Origin: Nostoc sp. GT001 | Lineage (GTDB): Bacteria > Cyanobacteriota > Cyanobacteriia > Cyanobacteriales > Nostocaceae | Direction of reading: 5' to 3' | NCBI RefSeq assembly: GCF_030382115.1 | Contig: NZ_JAUDRJ010000003.1 | Location: forward strand, 4,566,713-4,630,712 | Length of the DNA: 64,000 nt | Shown: piece after piece, positions 34,927 through 45,195 of the stretch | How the letters are laid out: each line of letters starts with the position of its first letter | Position numbering within the stretch: position 1 is the first letter of the stretch | Position numbers and translations under genes: made by a program | Notes under the pieces: model-generated | Database searches by the model: none | What the model was told of the DNA's origin: nothing | What the model saw: the letters and a program-made list of their open reading frames with translations, nothing else

Positions 34927-35633
34927 AGGTGTAATTTAAGTAATGAAAAACGTGAATTGGGCATCAAATCAAATGTTGATCCCATACCCCCGTTGCCATA
35001 AAAACTAAGCAGTCAGTAGATTTCATAAAATATTTTGATTTCTACCTTGTGAAAGTCTTATTTAGCAGCACAAAGTCCCAGGAACAGTTTCCGCTATTAA
35101 AAACTTTGTAGCAAAGGGTACTGGTAGAATCTGAAAGCAAATTCAGCCGGGTGCATTTTACCGAGTTTTTATCAAAACATTGCAGAATAATAAAACCCTG
35201 TGTCTTTACAGATGGGGAATCGGATAACAGGCGCAAATCAAATGAAAATCTAAAAGACAAAAGTAAAATAAATAACCTTTCTTTTAGCTTTTTGCTGAAG
35301 CTAAGTGCCTGATTTGCTGAAATACTTATGTTTTATCTATTACTGGTAATAGATCATGGTTTAGCAGCCAGTTAGCTATTATCAATTACCCAGAGGCAAG
35401 GGAGACAAGGGGACAAGTCTCTTCCTTCTTCCTTGTCTACCTTGCTATTTTCTCCATACCCAATACAACTCTTATAGAGGCTGCACTTCGACTACGCCCT
35501 TCGGCTACGCTCAGGACAAGCTCAGTGACCACGCCAACGGCTTCTCTACGATATGCTACGACACGAACGCGGTTCCTGAGCGAGTCGTTCGCGTAGCGTC
35601 CCGGAGGGAAGGGCAGTACAAGAATTCTCATCC
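34927..35633. repeat. Gene-free stretch with palindromic repeats
   Basis: No gene is supported in 707 bp. From ~35395 to 35450 there is a GGGAGACAAGGGGACAAG tract mirrored by CTTCCTTGTCTACC. From ~35480 to 35610 lies the mosaic repeat family (CTACGCCCTTCGGCTACGC, CTTCTCTACGATATGCTACG, GTTCGCGTAGCG). Confidence 0.6.
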
Positions 35634-36329
35634 CTATTTAGCAAGACCGTGTTCGAGAGCAAAACGAACTAACTCTGTACGGCTATTGGTACCGGTTTTA
35701 CTAAACAAACGGCTGACGTATTTTTCTACATTACGGACGCTGGTTTCTAAGCGACGGGCGATTTCTTTGTTCATCAACCCTTCAGCGACCAAATTTAAAA
35801 CACTTTGTTCTCTGGGAGTCAAATCAATTTTAAAAGGGGCTGGCGATTGGGAAATGGCACTTCTTTGAGTTAACAATGCCTTTATTTGGGCAATCTGATT
35901 GGCTAGTTCAGCAAGATCGGGGGTTTCAGCGTCATCTCCCGTACTCGCAGCCTTAGCAGCGCGGCGGGCTAGCAAATTTTCGACTATAGCCACTAACTCG
36001 TCTGGATCGAAGGGTTTGGGTAGATAGGCATCAACACCAGCGTGATAACCTTGAATGCGATCGCCTGTCATACCTTTAGCAGTTAAAAATACTACCGGTA
36101 GTGCTTGGAAACGGGGATCTTCCCGTAGTTGCTTCAGGAACTGATAGCCATCCACTTGAGGCATCATCACATCGGAAATCACTAAGTCAGGTGTATTCAT
36201 CTGCATCCATTCCCAACCTTCAAGGGCGTTACTGGCGACTTGAACGCTGAAACCGCTCTCTTGCAAATAGTCTTTCACGGCTTCCCGTATCCCTGGTTCA
36301 TCATCCACCAGTAACAATTGTGCTGACAT
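35634..36329 (-). CDS. Response regulator, LuxR/NarL type (Ycf29-like)
   Basis: 231 residues. Receiver domain 1-120 with acidic pair D9-D10, phospho-acceptor D53 (DLVISDVMMPQVDGYQ) and the LTAKG lysine; a ~35-residue linker; then a LuxR helix-turn-helix (LTPREQSVLNLVAEGLMNKE, NVEKYVSRLFSKTG). The layout is like Ycf29/TctD regulators of cyanobacteria and red-algal plastids. No kinase is adjacent. Targets unknown. Confidence 0.9.
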   Translation of the reverse strand: MSAQLLLVDDEPGIREAVKDYLQESGFSVQVASNALEGWEWMQMNTPDLVISDVMMPQVDGYQFLKQLREDPRFQALPVVFLTAKGMTGDRIQGYHAGVDAYLPKPFDPDELVAIVENLLARRAAKAASTGDDAETPDLAELANQIAQIKALLTQRSAISQSPAPFKIDLTPREQSVLNLVAEGLMNKEIARRLETSVRNVEKYVSRLFSKTGTNSRTELVRFALEHGLAK

Positions 36330-36361
36330 TTAAAATTCCCTTGAGTTTTCCTTTTTCCAAT

Positions 36362-36607
36362 TTAGCGAAAGTTGGTAGGCATTGAGCAACTTGAATTCAC
36401 CTCTACCGCCTCTAAAGGTTTTAAAGTTGACATCTCTGCCTCCGTCAACCCTGCTGCTGGATTAACCATTCGCAAAGTTTGCCGACATTCTCCTATAGCG
36501 ATATCCCAACAGTTGATGGTTTCATGTTGGCTACCGCTAAGGAGAGTTGGCTCGTCTTGACTCAAACTAAGCGACCATACAGTAAGGCAGTCTCCATTAG
36601 CTATGAT
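36362..36607 (-). pseudogene. WD40-repeat fragment
   Basis: An open stretch without a proper start reads GDCLTVWSLSLSQDEPTLLS, GSQHETINCWDIAIGECRQT, then unrelated residues. Two adjoining WD40 blades (V-W-S-L and C-W-D-I) can be seen, but the protein would normally have seven or more. Remnant of a WD40 gene; the sequence lies 32 bp upstream of the response-regulator gene and could serve as its promoter region. Confidence 0.55.
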
Positions 36608-36669
36608 TCATGATTGCTATGAGCATAACAAAGAGCGTCATTATCAATTACGAATTTTTTTGATAACCC

Positions 36670-38664
36670 TTACCATTGAGGATTTTCCATAATTAATGCC
36701 TCTGCTGCCGAGCTATTTAACGGAACTGAGAAAAAATGTCCCTGGCCATATTGACAGTTTAACTTTCTTAGAAGTAATAGTTGCTCTTTTGTCTCTACAC
36801 CTTCGGCAAGCACATCCACACCTAGCTTGTGTGCCAAGGCGACAATTATTTCAATAATTTCTAAATTCTTACTATTAATACGCATCAAGCTAATGAAAGA
36901 ACGGTCAATTTTCAACACACTAATCGGAAAGTTATAAAGACCACCTAATGAGGAATAGCCCGTACCAAAGTCATCAATTGATAACTCAATGCCCATCTCT
37001 CGAAGTTGCAAGATTGCGGCAGTTACCTTATTGCCATTTTCCACAATTGCGTTTTCAGTAATCTCTAGCATTAAAGTGCCAGCATCAAGGCCAGTTGAGT
37101 GCAAAATTTGCCCAATCTGCTCTATCAAATCCGGCTGAGAAAATTGCTTGACGGAGAGATTAACACTAATTTTATCTAGTAATTTAGGACAATGGTATAC
37201 CCGCCAAACTTGCATCTGGCGGCAAGCTTCATGCAATGCCCATTTGCCAATGGAGAAAATTAGTCCTGTTTCCTCTGCTAGGGGAATAAAATCTGCTGGA
37301 TTAAGCAGACCACGCTCTGGATGCTGCCAGCGCAATAGAGCCTCAAAACCTATAATAGAGCCACTAGTGAGCGAAACAATCGGTTGGTAATAAACCCGAA
37401 ATTCTTCGCGTTCAATTGCTCGGCGCAAATCAGTTTCTAACTGCAATCTCGCTAGAGCATCAGCATACATATCTGAGTTGAATAACTCATAACGCGCTCT
37501 GCCTAGCATCTTGGCTCGATACATTGCTGTATCTGCATCCCTCAACAGTTCTTCTGGGTGTTGATAGTTTACTGTCGAACTCAAGGCTATGCCAATACTT
37601 GCCGTGATGAAGACTTCTTGTCCGTCAAGTTCAAAGGGTAATGCCAGTTCCTTCTGAATCCGTTCAGCTACTTTGATGGCGTCTGACACATCCTGGATTC
37701 CCTCAAGCAGGATTGTAAATTCGTCTCCCCCAAGCCGTGCCGCTGTATCTATGGAGCGTACACATATTTCTAGTCTACTTGCAATAGCAAGCAGCAATTG
37801 GTCTCCATTTAGGTGTCCAAGACTGTCATTGATCACCTTAAACCGATCTAGGTCGATAAATAGCACAGCATATAGATAATCTGAATGCCGTTTTGAATAA
37901 TTTACCGCATGTTTTAGGCGGTTCATAAATGCAACGCGGTTTGCCAGACCCGTCAGTGTATCGTGAAAAGCAAGGTGCAGTAGTTGTGACTCGACTTTTT
38001 TACGTTCTGTAATTTCATTTAGCAATTTCTGATTTGCTTTTACCAGTTCCGCTGTCCGTTCCGCCACCCTTATTTCTAACTCACTGTAAGCTCGGTACAA
38101 CATTTCTTCAGCTTGTTTGCGTTCACTGATGTTGCACAGCAGCCAACGCCAGCCAAGTTGCTTCTCCCCAAGGTCGTATACTACAGACGCTCTCACATTA
38201 GCAGGGAAAGGCTTTCCTCTCCGTGGCTGTAGGTGAATTTCCCAGTTCAGTACCTCCTGCAAATTGTTTATTTGAGAGTTAAAGGACTGGTGGTCTTGTT
38301 GAGCAATAAAAAGAATTAATGGTTTACCTACTAAATACTTTTGTTGGACACCAAGCAAAGTTGCTGCTACATGGTTAGCCTCTTGGATTGTCCCGTTGAT
38401 ATCAGTTACCAAGTAACCATCTGGAGCAAACTCGAATAAATCTTGGTAACGCTGGCGCTCTTTCTCTACTGCCGCTCGTGTTACCTTTAACTCCTCGGAA
38501 GCTGTCAATAGTTCTTCCATTGCGGTGTTAAGTTCCTCGAAAGCCTCTGTTATCATCTCCTGTGGTGAGTTCAGCTTAGTTCCATAGCATTTTAATAGTC
38601 TCTGTATCTGTGAGCGTAATTTATCTATATGTTGATTAAATCCATCCACTATCATGTTGCTCAA
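36670..38664 (-). CDS. PAS-GGDEF-EAL cyclic-di-GMP enzyme
   Basis: 664 residues. A coiled N-terminus, a PAS domain at ~70-190 (FEFAPDGYLVTDINGTIQEA), then a coiled coil, a GGDEF domain at ~230-390 with intact RLGGDEFTILL, and an EAL domain at ~410-655 with EALLRW, LEITENAIVENG, SIDDFGTGYSS and LAEGVETKEQ. Both diguanylate cyclase and phosphodiesterase motifs look functional. No transmembrane helix, so it is a cytoplasmic c-di-GMP switch controlled through PAS. Stand-alone gene. Confidence 0.93.
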   Translation of the reverse strand: MSNMIVDGFNQHIDKLRSQIQRLLKCYGTKLNSPQEMITEAFEELNTAMEELLTASEELKVTRAAVEKERQRYQDLFEFAPDGYLVTDINGTIQEANHVAATLLGVQQKYLVGKPLILFIAQQDHQSFNSQINNLQEVLNWEIHLQPRRGKPFPANVRASVVYDLGEKQLGWRWLLCNISERKQAEEMLYRAYSELEIRVAERTAELVKANQKLLNEITERKKVESQLLHLAFHDTLTGLANRVAFMNRLKHAVNYSKRHSDYLYAVLFIDLDRFKVINDSLGHLNGDQLLLAIASRLEICVRSIDTAARLGGDEFTILLEGIQDVSDAIKVAERIQKELALPFELDGQEVFITASIGIALSSTVNYQHPEELLRDADTAMYRAKMLGRARYELFNSDMYADALARLQLETDLRRAIEREEFRVYYQPIVSLTSGSIIGFEALLRWQHPERGLLNPADFIPLAEETGLIFSIGKWALHEACRQMQVWRVYHCPKLLDKISVNLSVKQFSQPDLIEQIGQILHSTGLDAGTLMLEITENAIVENGNKVTAAILQLREMGIELSIDDFGTGYSSLGGLYNFPISVLKIDRSFISLMRINSKNLEIIEIIVALAHKLGVDVLAEGVETKEQLLLLRKLNCQYGQGHFFSVPLNSSAAEALIMENPQW

Positions 38665-39250
38665 CTCACAAAACTATGAAGCGTAGCTGTGAATGAAAAG
38701 AGCAGGGTAAGCAAACCCCATGCTTTCTTCAAGACTTCAGACGCTATTGAGCAGGTAAGGAGAAAAGGTTACTTGCAAGAGCGGACACTCTATAAATAGA
38801 TATGACAGAACTTGGTTTTTGATTTACTAACTGAACCTCTCAATAATGAGGAAGCAATCAAATTTGTGTAGCTTCAATCAACTTTTAGCCCTATTTAGTG
38901 CCACAAGCTTGTCTAATAACGACTAAAGTGCTAAGTGGTAACAAGCCCTACCTACTGGAATTTTTATTTTATTAAATACAAGGTACTAAAGTTAAAAGAT
39001 TAATAACAGCATATTTGCTTTACCTATTTTTGAAAATACTTCTTAAGATACATTCGCTTTTGTGAGCTAAGGAAAGAATAAAGGTCTCAGTCAATGCTTC
39101 TGGACTGACAAGAACGTTTTTGCTTAGGCGTTACTGAATTCAGGTATGAAAATGATTTTGCGTAATTTCAAAACCTTTGTAGAGGCTAGCAATTGCAACG
39201 TCTCTATACCAAGATTTACACATCTAAATCAGCAACGCTCTTTTTCTTCG
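38665..39250. other. Gene-free stretch
   Basis: 586 bp without a recognisable gene, hairpin or repeat array, apart from a short GTAGAGGC...GCAACGTCTCTAC imperfect palindrome near 39180-39210. Confidence 0.4.
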
Positions 39251-40219
39251 TTACAGTCGAGCAATTATCTTGGCATTCTCTGGTAGCTTGGCGTCTCTTT
39301 GTCCAGCAGTACGCGCCCTAGCTGTGAACAAACCAATGGGAGTACTTAATAAATCTACAAGGGTGGCTTGCTGCGCCAACGCCTTTTTAATATCTCTTGG
39401 TACTTCCTTCAATAACCAACGCGCCAAACGATAACCGTATTCTTTGGGTGTCATCTCTCGCATTAAATCTACACCGTACAGCTCGTGCAGATAGCGATTT
39501 GAGCGTCCATAACGCTGCCATTGACTCTGTAGTTCTTGAAGTGTAGCGCGGTGGCGGTGCTGAACGATCGCATTTGGGGCAAATTCTAAACGCCCGATGT
39601 TTTCCCCCAAAATCCGCCAACAAATATCAGCATCACCACCAGTAGTCAGATAGGGACGAAATAAACCCACTTTTTCAAAGGCAATGCGTCGAATCGCCAA
39701 ATTAGCTGTTTGACCATAGGGACGAAAGGAATGGTTAAGAGTATGCTTTTGCGATAAAGTTTCTTGACGGTCTGCGTGTTGTTCTAGCAGAGTTGTGCCT
39801 GGTAGTGCCAAAATTTCACCAGCAACAATTACCACTTCTGGGTTGACAAAAGGCTGAATTAGTGTATCTAACCATTGCGGTTGTGGGCGACAATCTGCAT
39901 CGGTAAAAACGATAATTTCACTCGTAGCGGCGCGAATCCCAGTATTACGAGCAGCGTAAGAGCTTTGAATTTGGGTTTCGCTCAAGGGGCGAATTGTAAT
40001 TGGGCAATTTTCGGCAGATGTTTTCAGGATGGAGAGAGTGCGATCGCTACTGTTATTGTCCACCAACAAGTATTCTACCCGGTCATTTGGGTAAGTTTGA
40101 GACAACAGACAATTGATTAACTCTGGTAAATCTGCCTCACCGTTATAAATAGGAACAACCACCGACACCATTGGTAAAAATCTGGTGGCGGTGGTTGCAT
40201 CAACTGGCTGATGATTCAT
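39251..40219 (-). CDS. Family 2 glycosyltransferase
   Basis: 322 residues. GT-A fold: MVSVVVPIYNGEADLPELIN at the N-terminus, NNSSDRT, and the metal-binding IIVFTDADCRPQPQW. The second half has the mid-family acceptor elements (TGGDADICWRILGENIGRLE, then HRHR). No membrane helix is evident, so it is likely a cytosolic or membrane-associated sugar transferase for polysaccharide or glycolipid. Donor and acceptor unknown; no neighbouring polysaccharide genes. Confidence 0.88.
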   Translation of the reverse strand: MNHQPVDATTATRFLPMVSVVVPIYNGEADLPELINCLLSQTYPNDRVEYLLVDNNSSDRTLSILKTSAENCPITIRPLSETQIQSSYAARNTGIRAATSEIIVFTDADCRPQPQWLDTLIQPFVNPEVVIVAGEILALPGTTLLEQHADRQETLSQKHTLNHSFRPYGQTANLAIRRIAFEKVGLFRPYLTTGGDADICWRILGENIGRLEFAPNAIVQHRHRATLQELQSQWQRYGRSNRYLHELYGVDLMREMTPKEYGYRLARWLLKEVPRDIKKALAQQATLVDLLSTPIGLFTARARTAGQRDAKLPENAKIIARL

Positions 40220-40367
40220 AAATCTGAGATTTTGGAGATGGGATTAGTAGCTAGTATTCCCAAACCAAAATCCTGGAACGGCATATCAAGCAGTTTTCAT
40301 AACTCCAAAAATCTGGATTTGGGAATACTACTATATAAACACCTGGCAACAAATCATTCGTGTCAAT

Positions 40368-41708
40368 TTAAAATTTCAGGTTATCAGCGCGGCTCATGGG
40401 TCGAGTCGGTTGATTTGCTGGCGGCTGGGCAAAGTTGTTATTTGATAGAATTGCGATCGCTCGAGCATATTGGGGATCGCTCTTAGTTCCGATTAAATCT
40501 GGATTAGAGGCCAATTGACGCTCTTGTGCTTCTGTCAAGTCTAGCTTGATATCTGGGGCAATCCCTTTATGGTTAATATCTGTTCCCGCCGGGGTGTAGT
40601 AATGAGCTATGGTGACAGCCAAGCCGGAACCATCTGCGAGTTCATGAACTGACTGCACTAGTGCTTTGCCAAAAGTTTGACCACCTACGACTACCGCCCG
40701 CTTATTATCCTTGAGTGCGCCTGTGAGGATTTCGCTAGCACTAGCTGAATTACCATCTACTAAGACCGCCAAAGGACGATTTGTCAAAGCAGTGCGATTA
40801 GCTTTAGTTTCCTCAGTGCCGCCCACACGGTCTACTGTCTTGACAATTCCGCCGTCATTATACCACATCCGAGCAATTTCAATGCTCGCCTGCAACAAAC
40901 CGCCAGGATTTCCCCGCAAATCTAAGACATAAGAATCAACTTTCTTAGTGTTCAAATCGCGGATGGCTCGTTGCATTTGTTCTGCGGCGTGGGCGCTAAA
41001 TTCTCGCAAACGGATATAGCCAACACGGCGATTTCCTTCTTGCTTGAGAGTATAGCGTACCGTTGGGACTTCAATACTTGCCCTTGTCAGCTTCAAATCA
41101 AAGGCATTTTGCCCTGTACGTCCCAATCGTAGCTTGATGGGAGTACCCGCTTTGCCACGGATGAGCTTAGAAGCGTCATCCACTTTCATTTTGAGAGTGG
41201 GTTTGCCATCAATTGCCAAAATTTCATCGCCTGCTTTGATCCCAGCTCTCAGTGCCGGAGAATTTTCTATGGCTTCGACAACAGTGAGGCGCTGAGTTTT
41301 GTCGTTCACTTCCATCCGAATGCCGATACCAGAAACTTCCCCAGATGTTTGGCTAGTTAGAGCTTCAAATTGTTGGGGGTCCATGAACCGAGTGTAAGGA
41401 TCTCCCAATTTTTGTAAAGCTTCACGGATGGCAGTGTATGCTTCTTCCTTAGAAGAGTAGTCTTTGCTCAACAAGCTTTGCCTGGTTGCTTGCCAATCTT
41501 GTTGATTAAATTTACCATCAACATATTCATGATTTACCAGTTGCCAAACTTGGTCAACTATCACTTTTGGGCTGTCTTGTAGGGCTAGAGCAGCACGGAC
41601 ACCACGAGTCCAAGCGGGGCCGAACACGGAGATGGTAGCAGTTGTGGCGATCGCTCCACCAATCAAGGCTACTTGGAGCGGTGAGTAACTTTTCGCAGAT
41701 TGGTTCAT
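40368..41708 (-). CDS. C-terminal processing peptidase (S41), CtpA-like
   Basis: 446 residues. An N-terminal hydrophobic segment (VALIGGAIATTATISVFG) acts as signal or anchor. A PDZ domain lies at ~120-205 (GIGIRMEV, AGIKAGDEILAIDG), then the S41 protease core with the catalytic serine in NSASASEILTGALKD and lysine in GQTFGKALVQS. CtpA-type enzymes trim the D1 protein of photosystem II or other lumen/periplasm proteins. Cyanobacteria have several paralogues and which one this is cannot be told. Confidence 0.9.
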   Translation of the reverse strand: MNQSAKSYSPLQVALIGGAIATTATISVFGPAWTRGVRAALALQDSPKVIVDQVWQLVNHEYVDGKFNQQDWQATRQSLLSKDYSSKEEAYTAIREALQKLGDPYTRFMDPQQFEALTSQTSGEVSGIGIRMEVNDKTQRLTVVEAIENSPALRAGIKAGDEILAIDGKPTLKMKVDDASKLIRGKAGTPIKLRLGRTGQNAFDLKLTRASIEVPTVRYTLKQEGNRRVGYIRLREFSAHAAEQMQRAIRDLNTKKVDSYVLDLRGNPGGLLQASIEIARMWYNDGGIVKTVDRVGGTEETKANRTALTNRPLAVLVDGNSASASEILTGALKDNKRAVVVGGQTFGKALVQSVHELADGSGLAVTIAHYYTPAGTDINHKGIAPDIKLDLTEAQERQLASNPDLIGTKSDPQYARAIAILSNNNFAQPPANQPTRPMSRADNLKF

Positions 41709-42020
41709 GTATACTTAGCTGGAATAATTGTGTTGTTGACAGTTTAGCAATCAGGCTTTCCAGAAATTTTTAAGTTTTTATACCCCAGAATCAACAATCT
41801 TCCTTCATCATTTTTATCCTTAAATGATGCCAAAAATGCCGCATTAGTTATTAACAACGATTTCTCAGTTTGTTAGTCTTCTCCGGAAGGCTATACTGAG
41901 CATGTGACACTTTAATTAGCGTCATGTTTGCATTCTAGATTACTTTTATAAGATAGCACTTTGCTCACTGAATTGCAGTACTGTTAGACAGTAATAAAAT
42001 CAGTTTTTCTTACTTAAGTC
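41709..42020. other. Divergent intergenic region
   Basis: 312 bp between the divergent ctp-like and YdcF-like genes; it should hold both promoters. No motif strong enough to name. Confidence 0.4.
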
Positions 42021-42710
42021 ATGAAACGCAAATTTACCATCAAATCATTAATTTCTATTAAAAAAAAATCTGCTAATCTGTGGCAATTGTTACAAAAACT
42101 CAGTGGTGGATTGTATGTTGTCCTGGGTGTTTGGCTGATTTTCACTACTATAACCTTAGTTTTTGCTTCTTCGCAGCCGATAGATGCCTTCTTTGTGCTA
42201 GGTGGCAGTATTCGTCGAGAAACTTATGTTGCCCAACTAGCAAAACAATACCCACAAACCCCAATTTTAATTTCTCATGGTTCCCCAGATCCCTGTATAC
42301 GGTTAATTTTTGAGGCGGAATTAGCAGAGTTACAAAACGTTTGGTTAGAAAACTGCGCGAATTCTACCTTTGAAAATTTTTATTATGGTATTCCAATTCT
42401 GCGCCGTTGGGGAGTGCATAAAGTCATGTTGATTACCTCGCCCAGTCATTTACCCAGAGCTAAATGGATGGCACAGATTCTTTTGGGCGCTCATGGTATT
42501 TGGGTAGAGCCAGAAATTGTTCAAGAATTGGGTGTTCCTGGTAATCGGGAATCTTGGACTAAAACTGGATTAGATATAACGCGCAGCTTATTGTGGGCGA
42601 TTTTAAGTCAAATTATTCAACCGCAATGCTCAAATGTCACAAAACTTACTGATGTAGATATGCAAGCTTGGGAGCATCGAGGTTTTCATTGTGAACACCA
42701 AGGGGGTTGA
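42021..42710 (+). CDS. YdcF/DUF218-family membrane protein
   Basis: 229 residues. One transmembrane segment near residue 35-50 (GLYVVLGVWLIFTTITLVFA), then the DUF218 core: DAFFVLGGSIRRE, PILISHGSPDPC, NSTFENFYYGIPILRRWG and VMLITSPSHLPRAKWMA. The family includes E. coli SanA and YdcF, linked to cell-envelope integrity; biochemical activity is not settled. Its 3' end nearly touches the 3' end of the yoeB remnant. Confidence 0.85.
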   Translation: MKRKFTIKSLISIKKKSANLWQLLQKLSGGLYVVLGVWLIFTTITLVFASSQPIDAFFVLGGSIRRETYVAQLAKQYPQTPILISHGSPDPCIRLIFEAELAELQNVWLENCANSTFENFYYGIPILRRWGVHKVMLITSPSHLPRAKWMAQILLGAHGIWVEPEIVQELGVPGNRESWTKTGLDITRSLLWAILSQIIQPQCSNVTKLTDVDMQAWEHRGFHCEHQGG

Positions 42711-42719
42711 GGAGATAAC

Positions 42720-43028
42720 TTACTCGTAATGCGTCCACATACGAATTATTTTGGCTACTTGCTCGGATTCGATGACCTGATATACCAACCGATGCTGTAT
42801 ATTTATCCTCCGAGAATAAGCACCTAATAAGTCACCAACCAGCTTTTCATAAGGTGGAGGATTTTCAAAAGGATTTTCTTTAAGGACTGCGAGTAATTCT
42901 TCGGCCTTTTCCTTTAAGTTACTAGAAGCTAATTTCTTCGCGTCTTTTTGCGCTTATCTTGTGTAAATCAACCTCCAACTCGCGGCTTCGGGGTTTGCAA
43001 GTGGCTCCTCAGAAGCTTGCTGACTCAC
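42720..43028 (-). pseudogene. YoeB/Txe-type toxin with premature stop
   Basis: From a GTG overlapping the antitoxin stop (GTGA), the minus strand reads SQQASEEPLANPEAASWRLI, YTR, a TAA at 42954-42956 (codon 25), then AQKDAKKLASSNLKEKAEEL and onward to HRLVYQVIESEQVAKIIRMW and THYE. The rest of the frame is fully intact, including the catalytic region (RRINIQHR and H-Y at the end). WRLIYTxxAQKDAKKL is the normal YoeB start, so a single codon change (CAA or AAA to TAA) silences the RNase. A restart inside the gene would miss the first strand. Confidence 0.88.
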
Positions 43029-43270
43029 CAATCCAACTCCTCATCACATTCTTGGATCGGGGTTGCTAGTCCTTCTTTTATAGATTCTCGCATTCCAGGG
43101 ACAGATAATAGGTAAAGAGTCTCTTGAATTGCAGACCAATCTTTTTCTGCAAGCAGAATCGCATTACCGCGATCGCCTCGAATGATCACAGGTTTCCCCT
43201 GCTCTGCAACTTGGTCGATGATCTCTTGCAAATTCTTTTGAGCGTCGTTGACGGGAAGCGAAGACATCAT
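43025..43270 (-). CDS. Phd/YefM-type antitoxin
   Basis: 81 residues. The N-terminus SLPVNDAQKNLQEIIDQVAE with VIIRGDRGNAILLAEKDWSA is the Phd/YefM DNA-binding dimer fold; the acidic tail (IQECDEELDW) is the toxin-neutralising part. The antitoxin would bind YoeB and repress its own operon. The start is one of two adjacent ATGs. It overlaps the toxin frame, which is broken, so this antitoxin may now be an orphan. Confidence 0.9.
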   Translation of the reverse strand: MMSSLPVNDAQKNLQEIIDQVAEQGKPVIIRGDRGNAILLAEKDWSAIQETLYLLSVPGMRESIKEGLATPIQECDEELDW

Positions 43271-43517
43271 AACTTTTTTAACTCACGATAATTTTAATTT
43301 AGTAGAAAAGTTGAGAAATTTACCACGTTATCAACGACGAAGAAGAGGAACTAAAAAGTATTTTGCAATTTAGAAGCACGAAGTTGCGATCGCTTTAAAA
43401 ATTAAGCAGTATATTTGCATAAAATAATCGCTATTGGGCAAAGGTGAAGAAAATCTTACTCTCCACCTCTGGGCTTGTTGCTAAACATCGCTTCTGCTGA
43501 TTGCATCCAAGGGAAAA

Positions 43518-44720
43518 TTAATGCAAAAGTTCCCAATCTTGCAGCATAAAAATAGCATCTCTATACAAAGACAAATCCGCCTGGTTAACTTCTATTCCCT
43601 CTCCGATTCCTTGTAGAAGGGTAATTGTCAATTTTCCTCCCAAATGTTCGCGGAATTCTGTAAGCCCCCTAAACAGACAATGCGGATGGTCTAGTTGATC
43701 TAATTGCTCTGTTAATGCCGATACGTACAAAGTAAAGCCTAATTTTTTGAGTGTAGTTAGAACCCTTTGCCACTCTGATTGCAAGAGTTGCCCTGTTAAA
43801 TATGAATAGGTTGTATCTAAAGCGATGCCGATCGCAACAGCTTCACCGTGACGTAGGCTGTAATTAGTTAAATGCTCTAGTTTGTGAGCAGCCCAATGTC
43901 CAAAATCCAAAGGACGCGATGAACCCATTTCAAAGGGATCGCCGCTACCAGCAATATGCTCTAAGTGCAACTGAGAGCAACGATAGATTAACCTTTCCAT
44001 TATGTCCATGTCTCGATTAGCCAATTTATCGGCATTAGTCATAATGAAATCGAAGAAATCTGCATCTTTAATCAGCGCTACTTTTACCGCTTCTGCAATA
44101 CCCGATCGCCAATCTCGATCGTCGAGGCTAGTAAGAAAATCAAAGTCATTCAAGACAGCATAAGGTGGCATGAATGTACCCAAAAAGTTTTTCTTACCAA
44201 AGGCATTGATTCCGTTTTTGACTCCTACACCCGAATCATTTTGCCCTAATACTGTTGTTGGTACTCGTAAGAGCCGAATTCCTCGGTGAGCCGTTGTTGC
44301 TGCGTATCCTGCCATGTCTAGGACGGCTCCACCTCCAATTGCTAAAACGTAGGAGTGACGGCACAATCCAGCTGCATTGATCCGCTGATGAATTTGCTCT
44401 ATAAATCTAGAATCGTTCTTGACTGCTTCTCCACCTGGAACTACTATCGGTTCACCACTCAGTGTTAATATATCTTCATAACATTGGGCATAAGCTGATA
44501 ATTTTTTTAATAGCCCATCTTGATATTGTAAAAATCCTGCATCTACCACCGCTAGTACTTGTTTTGGGGTTGTCTCCCCATCTGCGGCGATCGCTTGTGC
44601 AAGTAAAGGATTATCTAACTGAAACAGACCTCTAGTGAAGTGAACATCATAATTGAAGGTAACACGGACACATTGGTTAATTGGTTGTAGATTAAGAGCG
44701 CTTTTTTGTTGAATAGCCAT
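43518..44720 (-). CDS. eboD: EboD, 3-dehydroquinate-synthase-like protein
   Basis: 400 residues. It has the sugar-phosphate cyclase fold: NAD-binding LAIGGGAVLDMAGYAATTAHRG, LRVPTTVLGQNDSGVGVKNG, metal-binding region FGHWAAHKLEHL and RHGEAVAIGIALDTTYSYL. It differs from housekeeping AroB and fits EboD of the ebo cluster, which acts with EboA, B, C, E and F in export or handling of secondary metabolites such as the scytonemin monomer. Here it is divergent from eboA, with 475 bp between. Confidence 0.85.
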   Translation of the reverse strand: MAIQQKSALNLQPINQCVRVTFNYDVHFTRGLFQLDNPLLAQAIAADGETTPKQVLAVVDAGFLQYQDGLLKKLSAYAQCYEDILTLSGEPIVVPGGEAVKNDSRFIEQIHQRINAAGLCRHSYVLAIGGGAVLDMAGYAATTAHRGIRLLRVPTTVLGQNDSGVGVKNGINAFGKKNFLGTFMPPYAVLNDFDFLTSLDDRDWRSGIAEAVKVALIKDADFFDFIMTNADKLANRDMDIMERLIYRCSQLHLEHIAGSGDPFEMGSSRPLDFGHWAAHKLEHLTNYSLRHGEAVAIGIALDTTYSYLTGQLLQSEWQRVLTTLKKLGFTLYVSALTEQLDQLDHPHCLFRGLTEFREHLGGKLTITLLQGIGEGIEVNQADLSLYRDAIFMLQDWELLH

Positions 44721-45195
44721 TTGAATATTATTACTTTCTAAGTACCTGTAAATATATACAATATTGCAATTAAAGTTAACAGCAGTATAGACAAAACGAA
44801 TCCATTATTTAATTTAATTTTGAAATGAATTACTAGGTAAATCTATTCAATAAACTAATCATACTTTTGAAGTGTCTTTGCCTAACAGATAAAGTTCAAA
44901 TTAACATGAATTTACAATTTATATTAATGTCTGTGTTTGATATCTGAGGTTAGTAATAGAGATCATTATTACATAAAATTCTAATTTTTTTCCGTAAGAT
45001 AATTTTATGATTTATCTAATCAAAATGGTATCTTTACAGTATCTTATTTAAAATCATGAGATTTTTATAGATTCAATGAAGTTACGATCCCAGTAAGATA
45101 TTATCTCACTGCTTCAAACCCAAAATATCAAGTTTAATGCTATATTTTATACTTGGTTGTCACAAAGAAGTTGGGCAACTTATCCTGAATTTATC
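44721..45195. promoter_or_regulatory. Divergent regulatory region of eboD and eboA
   Basis: 475 bp, AT-rich, no gene. It must contain the promoters for eboD (left) and the eboABCEF transcript (right). No clear palindrome or known site was identified. Confidence 0.5.

Noticed and set aside
35042..35260. 72-aa minus-strand frame
   Set aside because: No ribosome site, no recognisable domain, AT-rich composition unlike neighbouring genes.
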